This document shows, one piece after another, positions 1 through 8,180 of a stretch of 64,000 nt of DNA. The DNA is from Mariprofundus ferrinatatus (lineage in GTDB: Bacteria > Pseudomonadota > Zetaproteobacteria > Mariprofundales > Mariprofundaceae): assembly GCF_002795825.1 (NCBI RefSeq), contig NZ_CP018800.1, positions 1,550,001-1,614,000 on the forward strand, read 5' to 3'. Each line of letters opens with the position of its first letter. Within the stretch, counting starts at the first letter, position 1. The position numbers and the translations under genes were made by a program. Under the pieces are notes generated by a model that was not told the origin of the DNA, searched no databases, and saw only the letters and a list, made by a program, of their open reading frames with translations.

Positions 1-1554
1 GTGCAGAAGTTCGTCGATATGGCTTCGGCCAACGGTGTGGATGTATTCCGCGTCTTCGATGCCATGAACGACCTGCGCAACGTACGTACGGCAATCAAAC
101 AGGTGAAGGCCAATAACCGTCACGCCGAAGGCACGATCTGCTACACGACCAGCCCCGTGCACACGCTTGAGTATTTTGTCGATCTCGGTAAAGGGCTTGA
201 GGATATGGGGTGCGACACTTTGGCAATCAAGGATATGGCCGGCCTGCTGACCCCGGTCAACACCCGTGAGTTGATTTCAGCACTTAAAAACGAGGTCTCG
301 ATTCCGCTGCACCTTCATTGCCACGCCACATCCGGCGTTGCCGAGATGGTGCAGTGGGAAGCTGTGCATGCCGGTTGTGACATTATCGACACGGCTATCA
401 GCCCGCTTGCAGGCGGCACCAGCCATCCGGCGACCGAATCGATGGTAGCCGCCTTCGCCGGCACCGAGTACGACACAGGGCTCGATCTGGTGGCACTGCA
501 GGCTGTAGCTGCCCACTTCCGTGAAGTACGCAAGAAATATTCCCGCTTCGAGTCCGATGCCACCCGCATGGATACCCGTGTATTCATCAACCAGATTCCC
601 GGCGGCATGATCTCCAATCTCGCCAACCAGCTCAAAGAGCAGGGTGCACAGGATAAGATGGATGAGGTGCTCGATGAGATTCCTCGCGTGCGCAAGGATT
701 TTGGTTACCCGCCACTGGTCACCCCGACCAGCCAGATCGTCGGCACTCAGGCGGTACTCAATGTCGTTTCGGGCAAGAAGTACAAGGTGATTACCAATGA
801 AACCAAGTCCTATCTCAAGGGGATGTACGGCAAGGCACTCGGCATAATCAACGAGGATGTACGAAAGCTGGCGATTGGCGATGAGGAACCGATTGATGTG
901 CGGCCGGCCGATCTGCTGCAGAATGAGATGGACGCCCTGACCCGGGAAATCGGTGACAAAGCGAAATCGGTGGAGGATGTTCTCTCCTATGCGATGTTTC
1001 CGACCATAGCACTGCAGTTCTTCGAAGAGCGCGAAAGCGGTCATTTCAACCCGGAACCGCTTGAGGCCCCGACAGAACCGGCTGGAGCACACTCAGAGGT
1101 GGTTACAGCACAATCGCTGGCGCCTACCGAGTTCAATATCACCATCCACGGCGAGCAGTACAACATCAAGATCGAGGGCTCCGGCCACAAGAGCGAGGAT
1201 GTGCGTCCGTTCTATGTGAAGGTGGATAACATCCTTGAAGAGGTGATGGTGGAATCGCTCACCGAGGTGGTGCCATCCATCGAGGGAAGGATCGACACCA
1301 GGAAGGCATCCAAAGGCTCTCGCAGGCCTAAAGCGCGGAGTGACAGCGATGTTACCACACCGATGCCGGGTCGCGTGGTGACCGTCAGCGTTGCCGTTGG
1401 CGACCATGTCGAGGCCGGTGATACCGTCATGACAGTCGAGGCGATGAAGATGGAAAATCAGGTGTTTGCACCTGTCTCCGGTACCATCAAGGCAATCCAT
1501 GTCGCCGAGGGTGACAGCGTCAACCCGGACGAGTGTCTGATGGAGATCAGCTAA
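1..1554 (+). CDS. Pyruvate carboxylase subunit B / oxaloacetate decarboxylase alpha-type protein, 5' truncated by window edge
   Basis: Carboxyltransferase plus biotin-carrier subunit that moves CO2 between biotin and pyruvate/oxaloacetate in the cytoplasm. The visible 517 residues carry the metal-binding HLHCHATSG of the TIM-barrel domain (about residue 102-110), the conserved carboxylase domain to about residue 340, a linker, and a C-terminal biotinyl domain with the biotinylated lysine in EAMKMEN (lysine about residue 483). The family is near 600 residues and its N-terminal catalytic motif (DTxxRDxxQSL) is absent, so roughly 80-100 residues lie before base 1; the GTG at base 1 is an internal valine, not a start. 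Whether it acts anaplerotically (with a PycA subunit) or as a decarboxylase cannot be decided here. A strong terminator follows. Confidence 0.93.
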   Translation: MQKFVDMASANGVDVFRVFDAMNDLRNVRTAIKQVKANNRHAEGTICYTTSPVHTLEYFVDLGKGLEDMGCDTLAIKDMAGLLTPVNTRELISALKNEVSIPLHLHCHATSGVAEMVQWEAVHAGCDIIDTAISPLAGGTSHPATESMVAAFAGTEYDTGLDLVALQAVAAHFREVRKKYSRFESDATRMDTRVFINQIPGGMISNLANQLKEQGAQDKMDEVLDEIPRVRKDFGYPPLVTPTSQIVGTQAVLNVVSGKKYKVITNETKSYLKGMYGKALGIINEDVRKLAIGDEEPIDVRPADLLQNEMDALTREIGDKAKSVEDVLSYAMFPTIALQFFEERESGHFNPEPLEAPTEPAGAHSEVVTAQSLAPTEFNITIHGEQYNIKIEGSGHKSEDVRPFYVKVDNILEEVMVESLTEVVPSIEGRIDTRKASKGSRRPKARSDSDVTTPMPGRVVTVSVAVGDHVEAGDTVMTVEAMKMENQVFAPVSGTIKAIHVAEGDSVNPDECLMEIS

Positions 1555-1572
1555 GCTTATCACTCTCAATAT

Positions 1573-1607
1573 ACAGAGAGGCCCGGCATTACCGGGCCTC
1601 TCTGTTT
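1573..1607 (+). terminator. Intrinsic terminator after the carboxylase gene
   Basis: Perfect 14-bp stem (1573-1586 with 1592-1605) around a 5-nt loop, built of acagagaggcccgg and its reverse complement. It starts 18 bases after the stop codon. The T-tract is short (tttct), so efficiency is uncertain. Confidence 0.8.
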
Positions 1608-1754
1608 CTGCCGCGTCGACGCAATACACGACACATCCTTGCAGACGCCGGGTGCCGTAATCGCTGGCCTAGATAACTATTCGCGAAGGAACTCGGTGCC
1701 GACCTGGTGACCGAATCCGATTGAACTGCAGTGAATACTGACTTCCACTAGCCC

Positions 1755-1783
1755 TTGCAAGCGGCAAAAAGATCGCATAGAAA
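1755..1783 (+). promoter_or_regulatory. Possible sigma-70 promoter of the GAF-PAS-GGDEF gene
   Basis: TTGCAA (1755-1760) and TAGAAA (1778-1783) are 17 bp apart and lie about 50 bases before the start codon. Both hexamers match the consensus in four of six positions, so this is a weak prediction. Confidence 0.3.
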
Positions 1784-1834
1784 ATAGGCTTACAGTCGCC
1801 AAATGCACCATTTGCCAGCAATTAGGAGGCGAAA

Positions 1835-3628
1835 ATGGCCAAGAGTGAGCCCATAAATCAACATGAAGAGAACAGCCGTACACTGAGCCGGTTATTCTCG
1901 ATCGCATCTACAAGTGTTGATCAGAATCAGATGCTGCACCTTTTTCTGGATGAACTACTTTCGCTAAGCTGGCTCTCTTTGCAGCCCAAGGCAGGCATTT
2001 TTCTCACTATTAAGCGCCCCGGTGAAAAGCCGGTTCTGAAGCTGGAAGCACAACGCAATTTGGATGACTCCATCATCGACGGCTGTGCCAAAATCAGTTT
2101 TGGTGAATGTCTCTGTGGCAAGGCTGCGTCAACAGGCTCGCCAGTTCATGCTAGCTGTATTAACGAGGGCCACGAAAAAATGTATGCAGACATGCCTCCG
2201 CATGGGCACTACAGCGTACCGATTCTCTCTGGCAAGCACGTACTTGGTGTGCTGGTCCTCTACCTTCCCCACGGCACTGAGTATAATCAGAAACATGTCG
2301 ACTTCCTGACACGCTGCACCTCAGTGCTTTCCCTTACTTTGGAATTAAGAGACAAGGAGCGGAAGCTTCTTGAGGTCAACAGGGAGCTAGCCTTTCAAAA
2401 GGCGACCCTAGATCAGCATGCTATCGTCAGCATTGCGGATGCCGCCGGTGACATTGTCTACGCCAATAGTAAGTTCTGCGAAATCAGTGGTTATCATCAG
2501 GAGGAACTGCTTCATCGGAATCACCGTATTCTGAAGTCTGGGGAACACTCCCAAGCATTCTACGAGAAACTTTGGCAAACTATCGGCTCAGGCAAAGTGT
2601 GGCACGGAGAGATCAAAAACAGACGAAAAGATGGGGGGTACTACTGGGTCAATGCCACAATTGTACCTTTTTTAAACGAGGCAGGCCGACCCTTCCAGTA
2701 CGTTGCCATTCGAACCGATATCACAGAACAAAAGAAGATGCAGGATGACTTATCACAGGCTCAAAAAGTAGCCAATATAGGTAGCTGGAGCCTTAATCTG
2801 ACAAATAATGAACTCAGCTGGTCGGATCAGATCTTTAATATTTTCGGCATTGACCAAAGTGAGTTCGAGGCCAGTTACGAAGGGTTCCTAAGCACCATCC
2901 ACCCAGACGACCTTGATATGGTGGGCCAGCGATACCAGCAGTCGCTCAATAATGATATGCCGTATGACATCATTCACCGCATTATACGAAAAGATAACAA
3001 AGAAGTACGCTGGGTGCATGAGGTATGCGCGCACCAGCGCGACAACAATGGCAATGTAATCCGCTCTGATGGAACAGTGCAGGATATCACGGAACGCAAG
3101 CTTGCTCAGGATGAGATTCAACGCTTGGCAATGACCGACCAGTTAACCGGCATTGCCAATCGCAATCAATTCCACCGTCGTTTTGATGAAATTTTAAAGT
3201 TGGCTCGTCGCGAGAAGAAAGTTGTCATTCTGATGCTGCTTGACCTCGACAGGTTCAAACCTGTTAATGATACCTTTGGCCATCAGGTTGGTGACTCGCT
3301 ACTGAAGCAGGCCGCTGCTATTCTGGCAAAAAATTGCCGTGATACCGATGTCGTTGCGCGTTTGGGTGGCGACGAATTTGCCATCATTCTCGTGCATCCC
3401 GACTCTCGAGATCGCGCATCTGAAATATCCGAGAGAATCATCAGCGAGCTAACCAAGCCATTCACGATAGAGAATCAACAAATCAATATCGGAATCAGTA
3501 TCGGTCTGGCCGCCTATCCAGCCGATGCTGACAATGAAGATAGGCTGATCAATCACGCCGACAAAGCTCTCTACAAAGCCAAGGAAGCAGGACGAAATAC
3601 TTATCGTTTCTACTCAGAAGTATTGTGA
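1835..3628 (+). CDS. GAF-PAS-PAS-GGDEF diguanylate cyclase
   Basis: Likely makes cyclic-di-GMP from two GTP in response to a small-molecule or redox signal. Domains in order: GAF (about 10-165), two PAS domains with PAC tails (about 190-300 and 310-425), and a GGDEF domain (about 430-597). The catalytic motif is canonical GGDEF at 511-515, and an inhibitory RxxD (RDTD) sits five residues before it, so product inhibition is expected. There is no EAL domain and no transmembrane segment; it should be cytosolic. Start supported by AGGAGG at 1824-1829. It ends 4 bp from the convergent small membrane protein gene. The ligand of the GAF/PAS sensors cannot be read from sequence. Confidence 0.93.
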   Translation: MAKSEPINQHEENSRTLSRLFSIASTSVDQNQMLHLFLDELLSLSWLSLQPKAGIFLTIKRPGEKPVLKLEAQRNLDDSIIDGCAKISFGECLCGKAASTGSPVHASCINEGHEKMYADMPPHGHYSVPILSGKHVLGVLVLYLPHGTEYNQKHVDFLTRCTSVLSLTLELRDKERKLLEVNRELAFQKATLDQHAIVSIADAAGDIVYANSKFCEISGYHQEELLHRNHRILKSGEHSQAFYEKLWQTIGSGKVWHGEIKNRRKDGGYYWVNATIVPFLNEAGRPFQYVAIRTDITEQKKMQDDLSQAQKVANIGSWSLNLTNNELSWSDQIFNIFGIDQSEFEASYEGFLSTIHPDDLDMVGQRYQQSLNNDMPYDIIHRIIRKDNKEVRWVHEVCAHQRDNNGNVIRSDGTVQDITERKLAQDEIQRLAMTDQLTGIANRNQFHRRFDEILKLARREKKVVILMLLDLDRFKPVNDTFGHQVGDSLLKQAAAILAKNCRDTDVVARLGGDEFAIILVHPDSRDRASEISERIISELTKPFTIENQQINIGISIGLAAYPADADNEDRLINHADKALYKAKEAGRNTYRFYSEVL

Positions 3629-3632
3629 CCTG

Positions 3633-3845
3633 TTACTCAGTATCGCGCTTCCCACCAAAAAGCAGATTAGAGAAGATAATTCCTGGGCAGATGCCGGTAG
3701 CAGCGGCAAAGAGGAAAAAGATCGCCGGAATATAGAGCAGCCAGTGCGCCGTTCCAAAGCCGGTGAGCCAGATACCTGTCAAGAGAATCGTGCTCACTAC
3801 AAGGAAAAAGAATCGCATCGGTTTTCCGATCAGATATTTTTTCAT
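3633..3845 (-). CDS. Small two-helix membrane protein, DUF2892-like
   Basis: 70-residue inner-membrane protein. Two hydrophobic helices (about 10-31 and 34-57) are followed by a short charged tail, and the second helix contains a GICPG motif reminiscent of the GxCPxY/GICP motif of the YgaP-type DUF2892 transmembrane domain. No catalytic domain is present. Start supported by AGGAGGG directly upstream on the minus strand (about 3849-3855). Function unknown; the family assignment rests on motif resemblance only. It is convergent with the diguanylate cyclase gene and lies downstream of the Rossmann-fold gene on the same strand with a 23-bp gap, so the two may be cotranscribed. Confidence 0.75.
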   Translation of the reverse strand: MKKYLIGKPMRFFFLVVSTILLTGIWLTGFGTAHWLLYIPAIFFLFAAATGICPGIIFSNLLFGGKRDTE

Positions 3846-3868
3846 ACCGCCCTCCTGTTCAGACAGCC

Positions 3869-4636
3869 TTACTTCTGTGCCGCGGCAATGCGGCGCAGGG
3901 TCGGCACCTCCAGCCCCGCCTCATCAGCGATGGCCAGCGCCCGCTCCAGACGTGCCGGTGCCGAACGTCCCATACAGCCATGCTCAGGGTCGCCGTCGAA
4001 TGCTTTCAGCATCCCTTCGATAAGAAATTTTCGGTCGAGCTTCTTGCCGGTGAGGTACTCCTGGATATCGAATACATCGCCAGCTACCGAGCAGGCCAGG
4101 TCATTATGCTCCAACCAGAGCTGGCGCACATTGCCGCCGCACTCCAGTCCCGCGATATTGGTGGTCAGGATATAGAGGTTTTTCAGCACCAGCTCGAACA
4201 GCAGCGACTCGTCACTATCCAGTTCGCGCACCGGGATATCGAGCGTAGCCAGAGCCTCGCGCAACACGCCTGCATTGGGGCCAAAGGCGGGTGATGCGAT
4301 CACCACCTTCGAATCCATCCCCCTCTTCTTCTCGAACCAGACCGAAATGACGGTGGGATTCTCGAAGTCGTACGGCTCCCAGTCGCGCGGTAACAGTTCA
4401 TTCTGCAAAAGCACCAGCCGGTCGCACCATGCATCGGGGATCTGCGCCAGCGTGGAATGCAGATCCTTCTCAGCCACGGCGACCACGACCATCTCCGGCT
4501 CCGGAAAATCATCCGCCACCAGCGTCATATCCATTTCTCGGGTCACAGGAACGACCGGGTAGCCGAGTCTCATAACACCCCGAGCAAACACCGACCCGAT
4601 CTCCCCGATCCCGATCACTATTACTGGTTTATCCAT
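3869..4636 (-). CDS. NAD(P)-binding Rossmann-fold protein (ketopantoate-reductase-like)
   Basis: 256-residue soluble protein with a dinucleotide-binding Rossmann fold at its N-terminus (VIGIGEIGSVFARG near residues 6-20), then a helical C-terminal part, the layout of 6-phosphogluconate/ketopantoate reductase-like proteins. The substrate is not evident, and the sequence is not close enough to PanE or ProC to name it. I set the start at the ATG at 4636, preceded by GGAGGT at 4641-4646; an upstream in-frame ATG at 4663 lacks a ribosome site. Possibly cotranscribed with the small membrane protein gene downstream. Confidence 0.72.
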   Translation of the reverse strand: MDKPVIVIGIGEIGSVFARGVMRLGYPVVPVTREMDMTLVADDFPEPEMVVVAVAEKDLHSTLAQIPDAWCDRLVLLQNELLPRDWEPYDFENPTVISVWFEKKRGMDSKVVIASPAFGPNAGVLREALATLDIPVRELDSDESLLFELVLKNLYILTTNIAGLECGGNVRQLWLEHNDLACSVAGDVFDIQEYLTGKKLDRKFLIEGMLKAFDGDPEHGCMGRSAPARLERALAIADEAGLEVPTLRRIAAAQK

Positions 4637-4717
4637 ACACACCTCCAGACTCTTTGCCGCCAAAGTGTACGCATCTGTGCCTCAGGAAAAAACCACCCGA
4701 ATACAGAACGGGACATT

Positions 4718-4743
4718 AAAAAGGGCGGCCAATGGCCGCCCTT
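4718..4743 (-). terminator. Intrinsic terminator of ettA
   Basis: Ten-bp stem aagggcggcc / ggccgccctt (4721-4730 with 4734-4743) with a 3-nt loop. On the minus strand it ends in a run of five T, just after the ettA stop codon. Confidence 0.85.
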
Positions 4744-4753
4744 GTTGATTTGA

Positions 4754-6424
4754 TCAGACCAGCTTCTTGTACTTGATGCGGTGCGGCTCGGTGGCGTCGT
4801 CACCGAGACGGCGGCGCTTGTCCGCCTCGTAATCCTCGAAGTTGCCCTCGAACCACTCGACATGCCCCTCACCTTCAAATGCAAGCATGTGCGTGGCGAC
4901 ACGGTCGAGAAACCAGCGGTCATGCGAGATCACCACAGCACAACCCGGGAAGTCGAGTAGCGCCTCTTCCAGCGCACGCAGGGTTTCAACATCAAGGTCG
5001 TTGGTAGGCTCATCCAGCAGCAGTACATTGCCACCCGACTTCAGCATCTTGGCCAGATGCACGCGGTTGCGCTCACCGCCGGATAACACGCTCACCTTCT
5101 TCTGCTGATCGCCGCCCTTGAAGTTGAAGCGTCCACAGTAGGCACGGCTCGGCACCTCGACCCTGCCGAGCAGCATTGAATCAGCACCGCCGGAAATCTC
5201 CTCCCAGACGGTCTTGTTGCCGTCGAGCGCATCACGCGACTGGTCGACATAGGAGAGCTGAACCGTCTCGCCGATGGTCAGCGTGCCCGAGTCGGGCTGC
5301 TCCTGGCCGGTGAGCATCCGGAAGAGCGTGGTTTTGCCAGCACCGTTGGCACCGATAATGCCGACAATACCTCCTCTGGGCAGGTTAAAGGAGAGGTTCT
5401 CCACCAGCACCTTGTCACCGAAACCCTTCTTGATTCCTTCAGCCTTGATCACGGTATCGCCCAGACGCTCGGAGACCGGGATATAGATCTGCTTGGTAGC
5501 GTTACGCTCCTGCACCTCGCGGCTTGAGAGGTCATCAAATGCCTTCAAGCGCGCCTTGGACTTGGCATGGCGCCCCTTGGCCCCCTGACGCACCCACTCC
5601 AATTCATGTTTCATCGCCTTCTGGCGTGCAGTCTCCTGCTTCTCCTCAATGGCAAGGCGCTTCTCCTTCTGCTCCAGCCATGATGAGTAGTTGCCCTCGA
5701 ACGGAATACCGCGGCCGCGATCGAGTTCAAGAATCCAGCCGGCTACGTTATCAAGGAAATAACGGTCATGGGTTACTGCCACAACGGTGCCTGAATAGTC
5801 ATGAAGGAAGCGTTCCAGCCAAGCCACCGACTCGGCATCGAGATGGTTGGTCGGCTCATCCAGCAGCAGCATGTCGGGGGCTGAAAGCAGCAGCCTGCAG
5901 AGCGCCACACGGCGGCGTTCGCCACCGGACAGCTTGGTCACATCGGCATCCCATGCAGGCAGACGCAGTGCATCCGCAGCGATCTCCAGCTTGCGATCGA
6001 GATTGTGGCCGTCGGCCGCCTCGATAATTGCTTCGAGTTTGGCCTGCTTGGTGGCAATGGCGTCGAAATCGGCATCGGGATCGGCGTAAGCTGCATAGAC
6101 CGCATCGAGTTCAGCCAGTGCATCCTTGATCGGCTGCACCGCCTCCTCGACATTGCCACGCACATCCTTGGAAGGGTCGAGCTCCGGCTCCTGCGAAAGA
6201 TAACCGATGCGGATACCCGGAGCAGGACGCGCCTCACCGAGAATCTCCGTATCAATACCGGCCATGATCTTGAGCAGTGTCGATTTGCCGGCACCGTTCA
6301 GGCCCAGCACGCCGATTTTCGCACCCGGCAGAAAGGAGAGCCAGATGTCCTTGAGAATCTCTTTCTTGCCGGCAACAACCTTGCCGACCCCCTGCATCGA
6401 ATAGATATACTGATAATCGGCCAT
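4754..6424 (-). CDS. ettA: Energy-dependent translational throttle protein EttA (ABC-F ATPase)
   Basis: Cytosolic ABC-F protein that binds the ribosomal E site and gates entry into elongation according to ATP/ADP ratio. It has two nucleotide-binding domains with Walker [10 protein letters not shown] (about residue 35) and GANGAGKTT, two ABC signatures ([12 protein letters not shown] and [12 protein letters not shown]), Walker [12 protein letters not shown] / [11 protein letters not shown], and a linker of the ABC-F type. At 556 residues it matches E. coli EttA (555). Start set at the ATG at 6424, with GGAGG about 6 bases upstream; an in-frame ATG at 6502 would add 26 residues absent from the family. 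No membrane domain, which excludes a transporter. Confidence 0.95.
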   Translation of the reverse strand: MADYQYIYSMQGVGKVVAGKKEILKDIWLSFLPGAKIGVLGLNGAGKSTLLKIMAGIDTEILGEARPAPGIRIGYLSQEPELDPSKDVRGNVEEAVQPIKDALAELDAVYAAYADPDADFDAIATKQAKLEAIIEAADGHNLDRKLEIAADALRLPAWDADVTKLSGGERRRVALCRLLLSAPDMLLLDEPTNHLDAESVAWLERFLHDYSGTVVAVTHDRYFLDNVAGWILELDRGRGIPFEGNYSSWLEQKEKRLAIEEKQETARQKAMKHELEWVRQGAKGRHAKSKARLKAFDDLSSREVQERNATKQIYIPVSERLGDTVIKAEGIKKGFGDKVLVENLSFNLPRGGIVGIIGANGAGKTTLFRMLTGQEQPDSGTLTIGETVQLSYVDQSRDALDGNKTVWEEISGGADSMLLGRVEVPSRAYCGRFNFKGGDQQKKVSVLSGGERNRVHLAKMLKSGGNVLLLDEPTNDLDVETLRALEEALLDFPGCAVVISHDRWFLDRVATHMLAFEGEGHVEWFEGNFEDYEADKRRRLGDDATEPHRIKYKKLV

Positions 6425-6664
6425 GATGAGCCTCCGGAAAAAATGTCCGCGCAAGCTATGGGTTAAGCAGAACGATTCAAGCCAGAGTGTGGTATCAGGC
6501 ACCTGTCCCGGGACTATAAGAGTATGTTCTTTCTGATATATACCGCGTGCCGTTACTGTTTTCTGTTATTTTGACAATCGAAAACAGCCCGATGCACAAC
6601 GCCACGCTTCCTGATCGGACTCCTCTAGCAAGGCTGTAGATACCGAACCGACTGCTGAAAGACT

Positions 6665-7024
6665 CTACATATCACATCTTACGATTGCATCCGCTACGGC
6701 TATGAGTTGCTCGGGGTTAAACGGCTTGGACAAAAAGTGGCAGGGATCTGTTCTAACTGCTCCATCTTTTCCCTCATAGCCGGAAATAACCACGAACTTT
6801 TGATTCGGAAATTTCTCTCGAACTTCTTCAATCAGTTCATAGCCGTTCATCCTGGGCATCCGGACATCAGTGATTATCGCAACCGGGGAGATGTAGCTGT
6901 CACTGTTTACATAATCGAGATATTCAAACGGGCAGGAGAAAGCCTTGCCGCCATATCCGGCGACATCGAGCAACTCAACAATGAGCTCACGAACGTGCTC
7001 GTTATCATCTACAACATGAAACAT
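6665..7024 (-). CDS. Stand-alone response regulator receiver (CheY-like)
   Basis: 119-residue single receiver domain. The acidic pocket D6-D7, phosphoacceptor D53 (in TDVRMPRMNG) and the conserved lysine in LSKPF are all present, so phosphotransfer should work. There is no output domain; it probably acts by protein contact or as a phosphate sink. No adjacent kinase gene: the nearest histidine kinase is the hybrid kinase at about 8.2-11.3 kb on the same strand, with an SDR gene between. The ribosome-binding site is poor (a G-rich patch about 14 bases from the ATG), and an in-frame stop just upstream rules out a longer protein. Confidence 0.85.
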   Translation of the reverse strand: MFHVVDDNEHVRELIVELLDVAGYGGKAFSCPFEYLDYVNSDSYISPVAIITDVRMPRMNGYELIEEVREKFPNQKFVVISGYEGKDGAVRTDPCHFLSKPFNPEQLIAVADAIVRCDM

Positions 7025-7121
7025 ATTATATTTTTTAGCCCCACCTGTTGAATCTGCAAACCATATGCAAAGTGTGTATTTGTTTCATTTATTCGAATCT
7101 TGAATCGAAACTGTAACAGTA

Positions 7122-7223
7122 TTAATTCATCGTTCCTTTAGAGCGGTTCGTCCCTGCAACAAACCTGATGTACCCCACGATGGCGATAAGAACCACAGTA
7201 AATACGAAAAAGAAGATCAACAT
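7122..7223 (-). CDS. Possible 33-residue membrane peptide
   Basis: The only coding candidate in the 394-base gap between the receiver gene and the SDR gene. The reading frame gives MLIFFFVFTVVLIAIVGYIR followed by a short polar tail, i.e. one strongly hydrophobic helix with a positive cytoplasmic end, typical of small inner-membrane proteins. No convincing Shine-Dalgarno precedes the ATG, and the frame stays open for at least 13 codons upstream, so the start is uncertain. The rest of the gap shows nothing I can interpret. Low confidence. Confidence 0.35.
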   Translation of the reverse strand: MLIFFFVFTVVLIAIVGYIRFVAGTNRSKGTMN

Positions 7224-7418
7224 GATCGCAGCCCCATAATATCTATTTATCGGCACCAGACTCGATTTCTGTAGTGAGAAATATCTCCATGGATCAAAAG
7301 CAGTGTTTCGATTCAGCCGCCCCTCGCAAGATCAGTATCGGCTTCGAATTCGCAGCGCATATCAGAGGATGTGCTTTTCGGAAGCTATCGTTACTATGCC
7401 GCAGGCAGGGGGAATCAG

Positions 7419-8159
7419 ATGTCAGAATTCAAAGATAGAATCATTATGGTAACCGGCGCATCCGATGGTATCGGCCAGCAGGTTGCGGCGGCATTGGGTG
7501 AAGCAGGTGCCAACGTGATTGCATTGGGACGCAACGAAGAGGGTTTGCAGTTGACAATGGAGCGCATCGAGTCACTGGGCGGGCGCTGCCTCTGCATCCC
7601 TTTCGACCTCCATGATTTCGATAATTACGGCAAACTGTTCCTCGCCCTGAAAGATCAGATTCCGCATCTCGACGGGCTGGTGCACTGCGCCGGCGAGATC
7701 GAGCGCTGCACGCCGATGCAGTATGTGAAAACGAAGGATTTCAGGAAAATGCTCGATATCCATCTCACGGCACCGAACATGCTGACCCAGATCATGCTGC
7801 CGTTACTCAAGCGCGCCCCTTCCGCATCGATCATCTTTACCACGTGCGAAATGGTTTCCGAGGATAAGGCCAACTGGCACGGCTACGGACTGGCCAAACG
7901 TGCGCTGGCCTATGCTGCAGCCATGTGGCAGATGGAACATCCCGAAAAACCTTACCGGTTCAATACGCTAAATCCGGGGCGTGTCCGCACCAAGCTGTTC
8001 AAGCGCACCTACGGCGGCGAACATCCGGATATGGTGCCGGAAGCGGCAACCGTGGTTCCCGCCTATCTCTACCTGTTGTCGGACGACTCTAAAGAGATGC
8101 GTGGACAGACCCTGCATGCCCGCGACCTGATCGGCTCATCTCCCGAGCAGCCCAGCTAG
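7419..8159 (+). CDS. SDR-family oxidoreductase (YciK-like) with Cys at the catalytic Ser position
   Basis: 246-residue classical short-chain dehydrogenase: cofactor motif TGASDGIG near the N-terminus, and the YxxxK pair as YGLAK. The order and spacing resemble the YciK-type SDRs of proteobacteria (KANW before the tyrosine). Thirteen residues before the catalytic Tyr, where the catalytic Ser normally sits, there is Cys (FTTCE), with two Thr just before it; the usual NNAG is HCAG. It may therefore be weakly active or use Thr/Cys. Start chosen at 7419 with AGGGGG upstream; an in-frame ATG at 7371 adds 16 unlikely residues. Convergent with the histidine kinase gene. Confidence 0.85.
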   Translation: MSEFKDRIIMVTGASDGIGQQVAAALGEAGANVIALGRNEEGLQLTMERIESLGGRCLCIPFDLHDFDNYGKLFLALKDQIPHLDGLVHCAGEIERCTPMQYVKTKDFRKMLDIHLTAPNMLTQIMLPLLKRAPSASIIFTTCEMVSEDKANWHGYGLAKRALAYAAAMWQMEHPEKPYRFNTLNPGRVRTKLFKRTYGGEHPDMVPEAATVVPAYLYLLSDDSKEMRGQTLHARDLIGSSPEQPS

Positions 8160-8162
8160 GCC

Positions 8163-8180
8163 TGTCAGGCTTTCCTGACA
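8163..8180. repeat. Hairpin at convergent gene ends
   Basis: Perfect 7-bp inverted repeat tgtcagg / cctgaca with a 4-nt loop, straddling the stop codon of the histidine kinase and starting 4 bases after the SDR stop. There is no T-run on either side, so it is not a clear terminator. Confidence 0.4.

Noticed and set aside
1-3. GTG at base 1 as the start of the carboxylase B subunit
   Set aside because: The conserved N-terminal part of the family is missing, so the gene continues to the left of the window.
277-1092. 271-codon open frame antisense to the carboxylase gene
   Set aside because: Shadow of a clearly real gene; no ribosome site, no domain.
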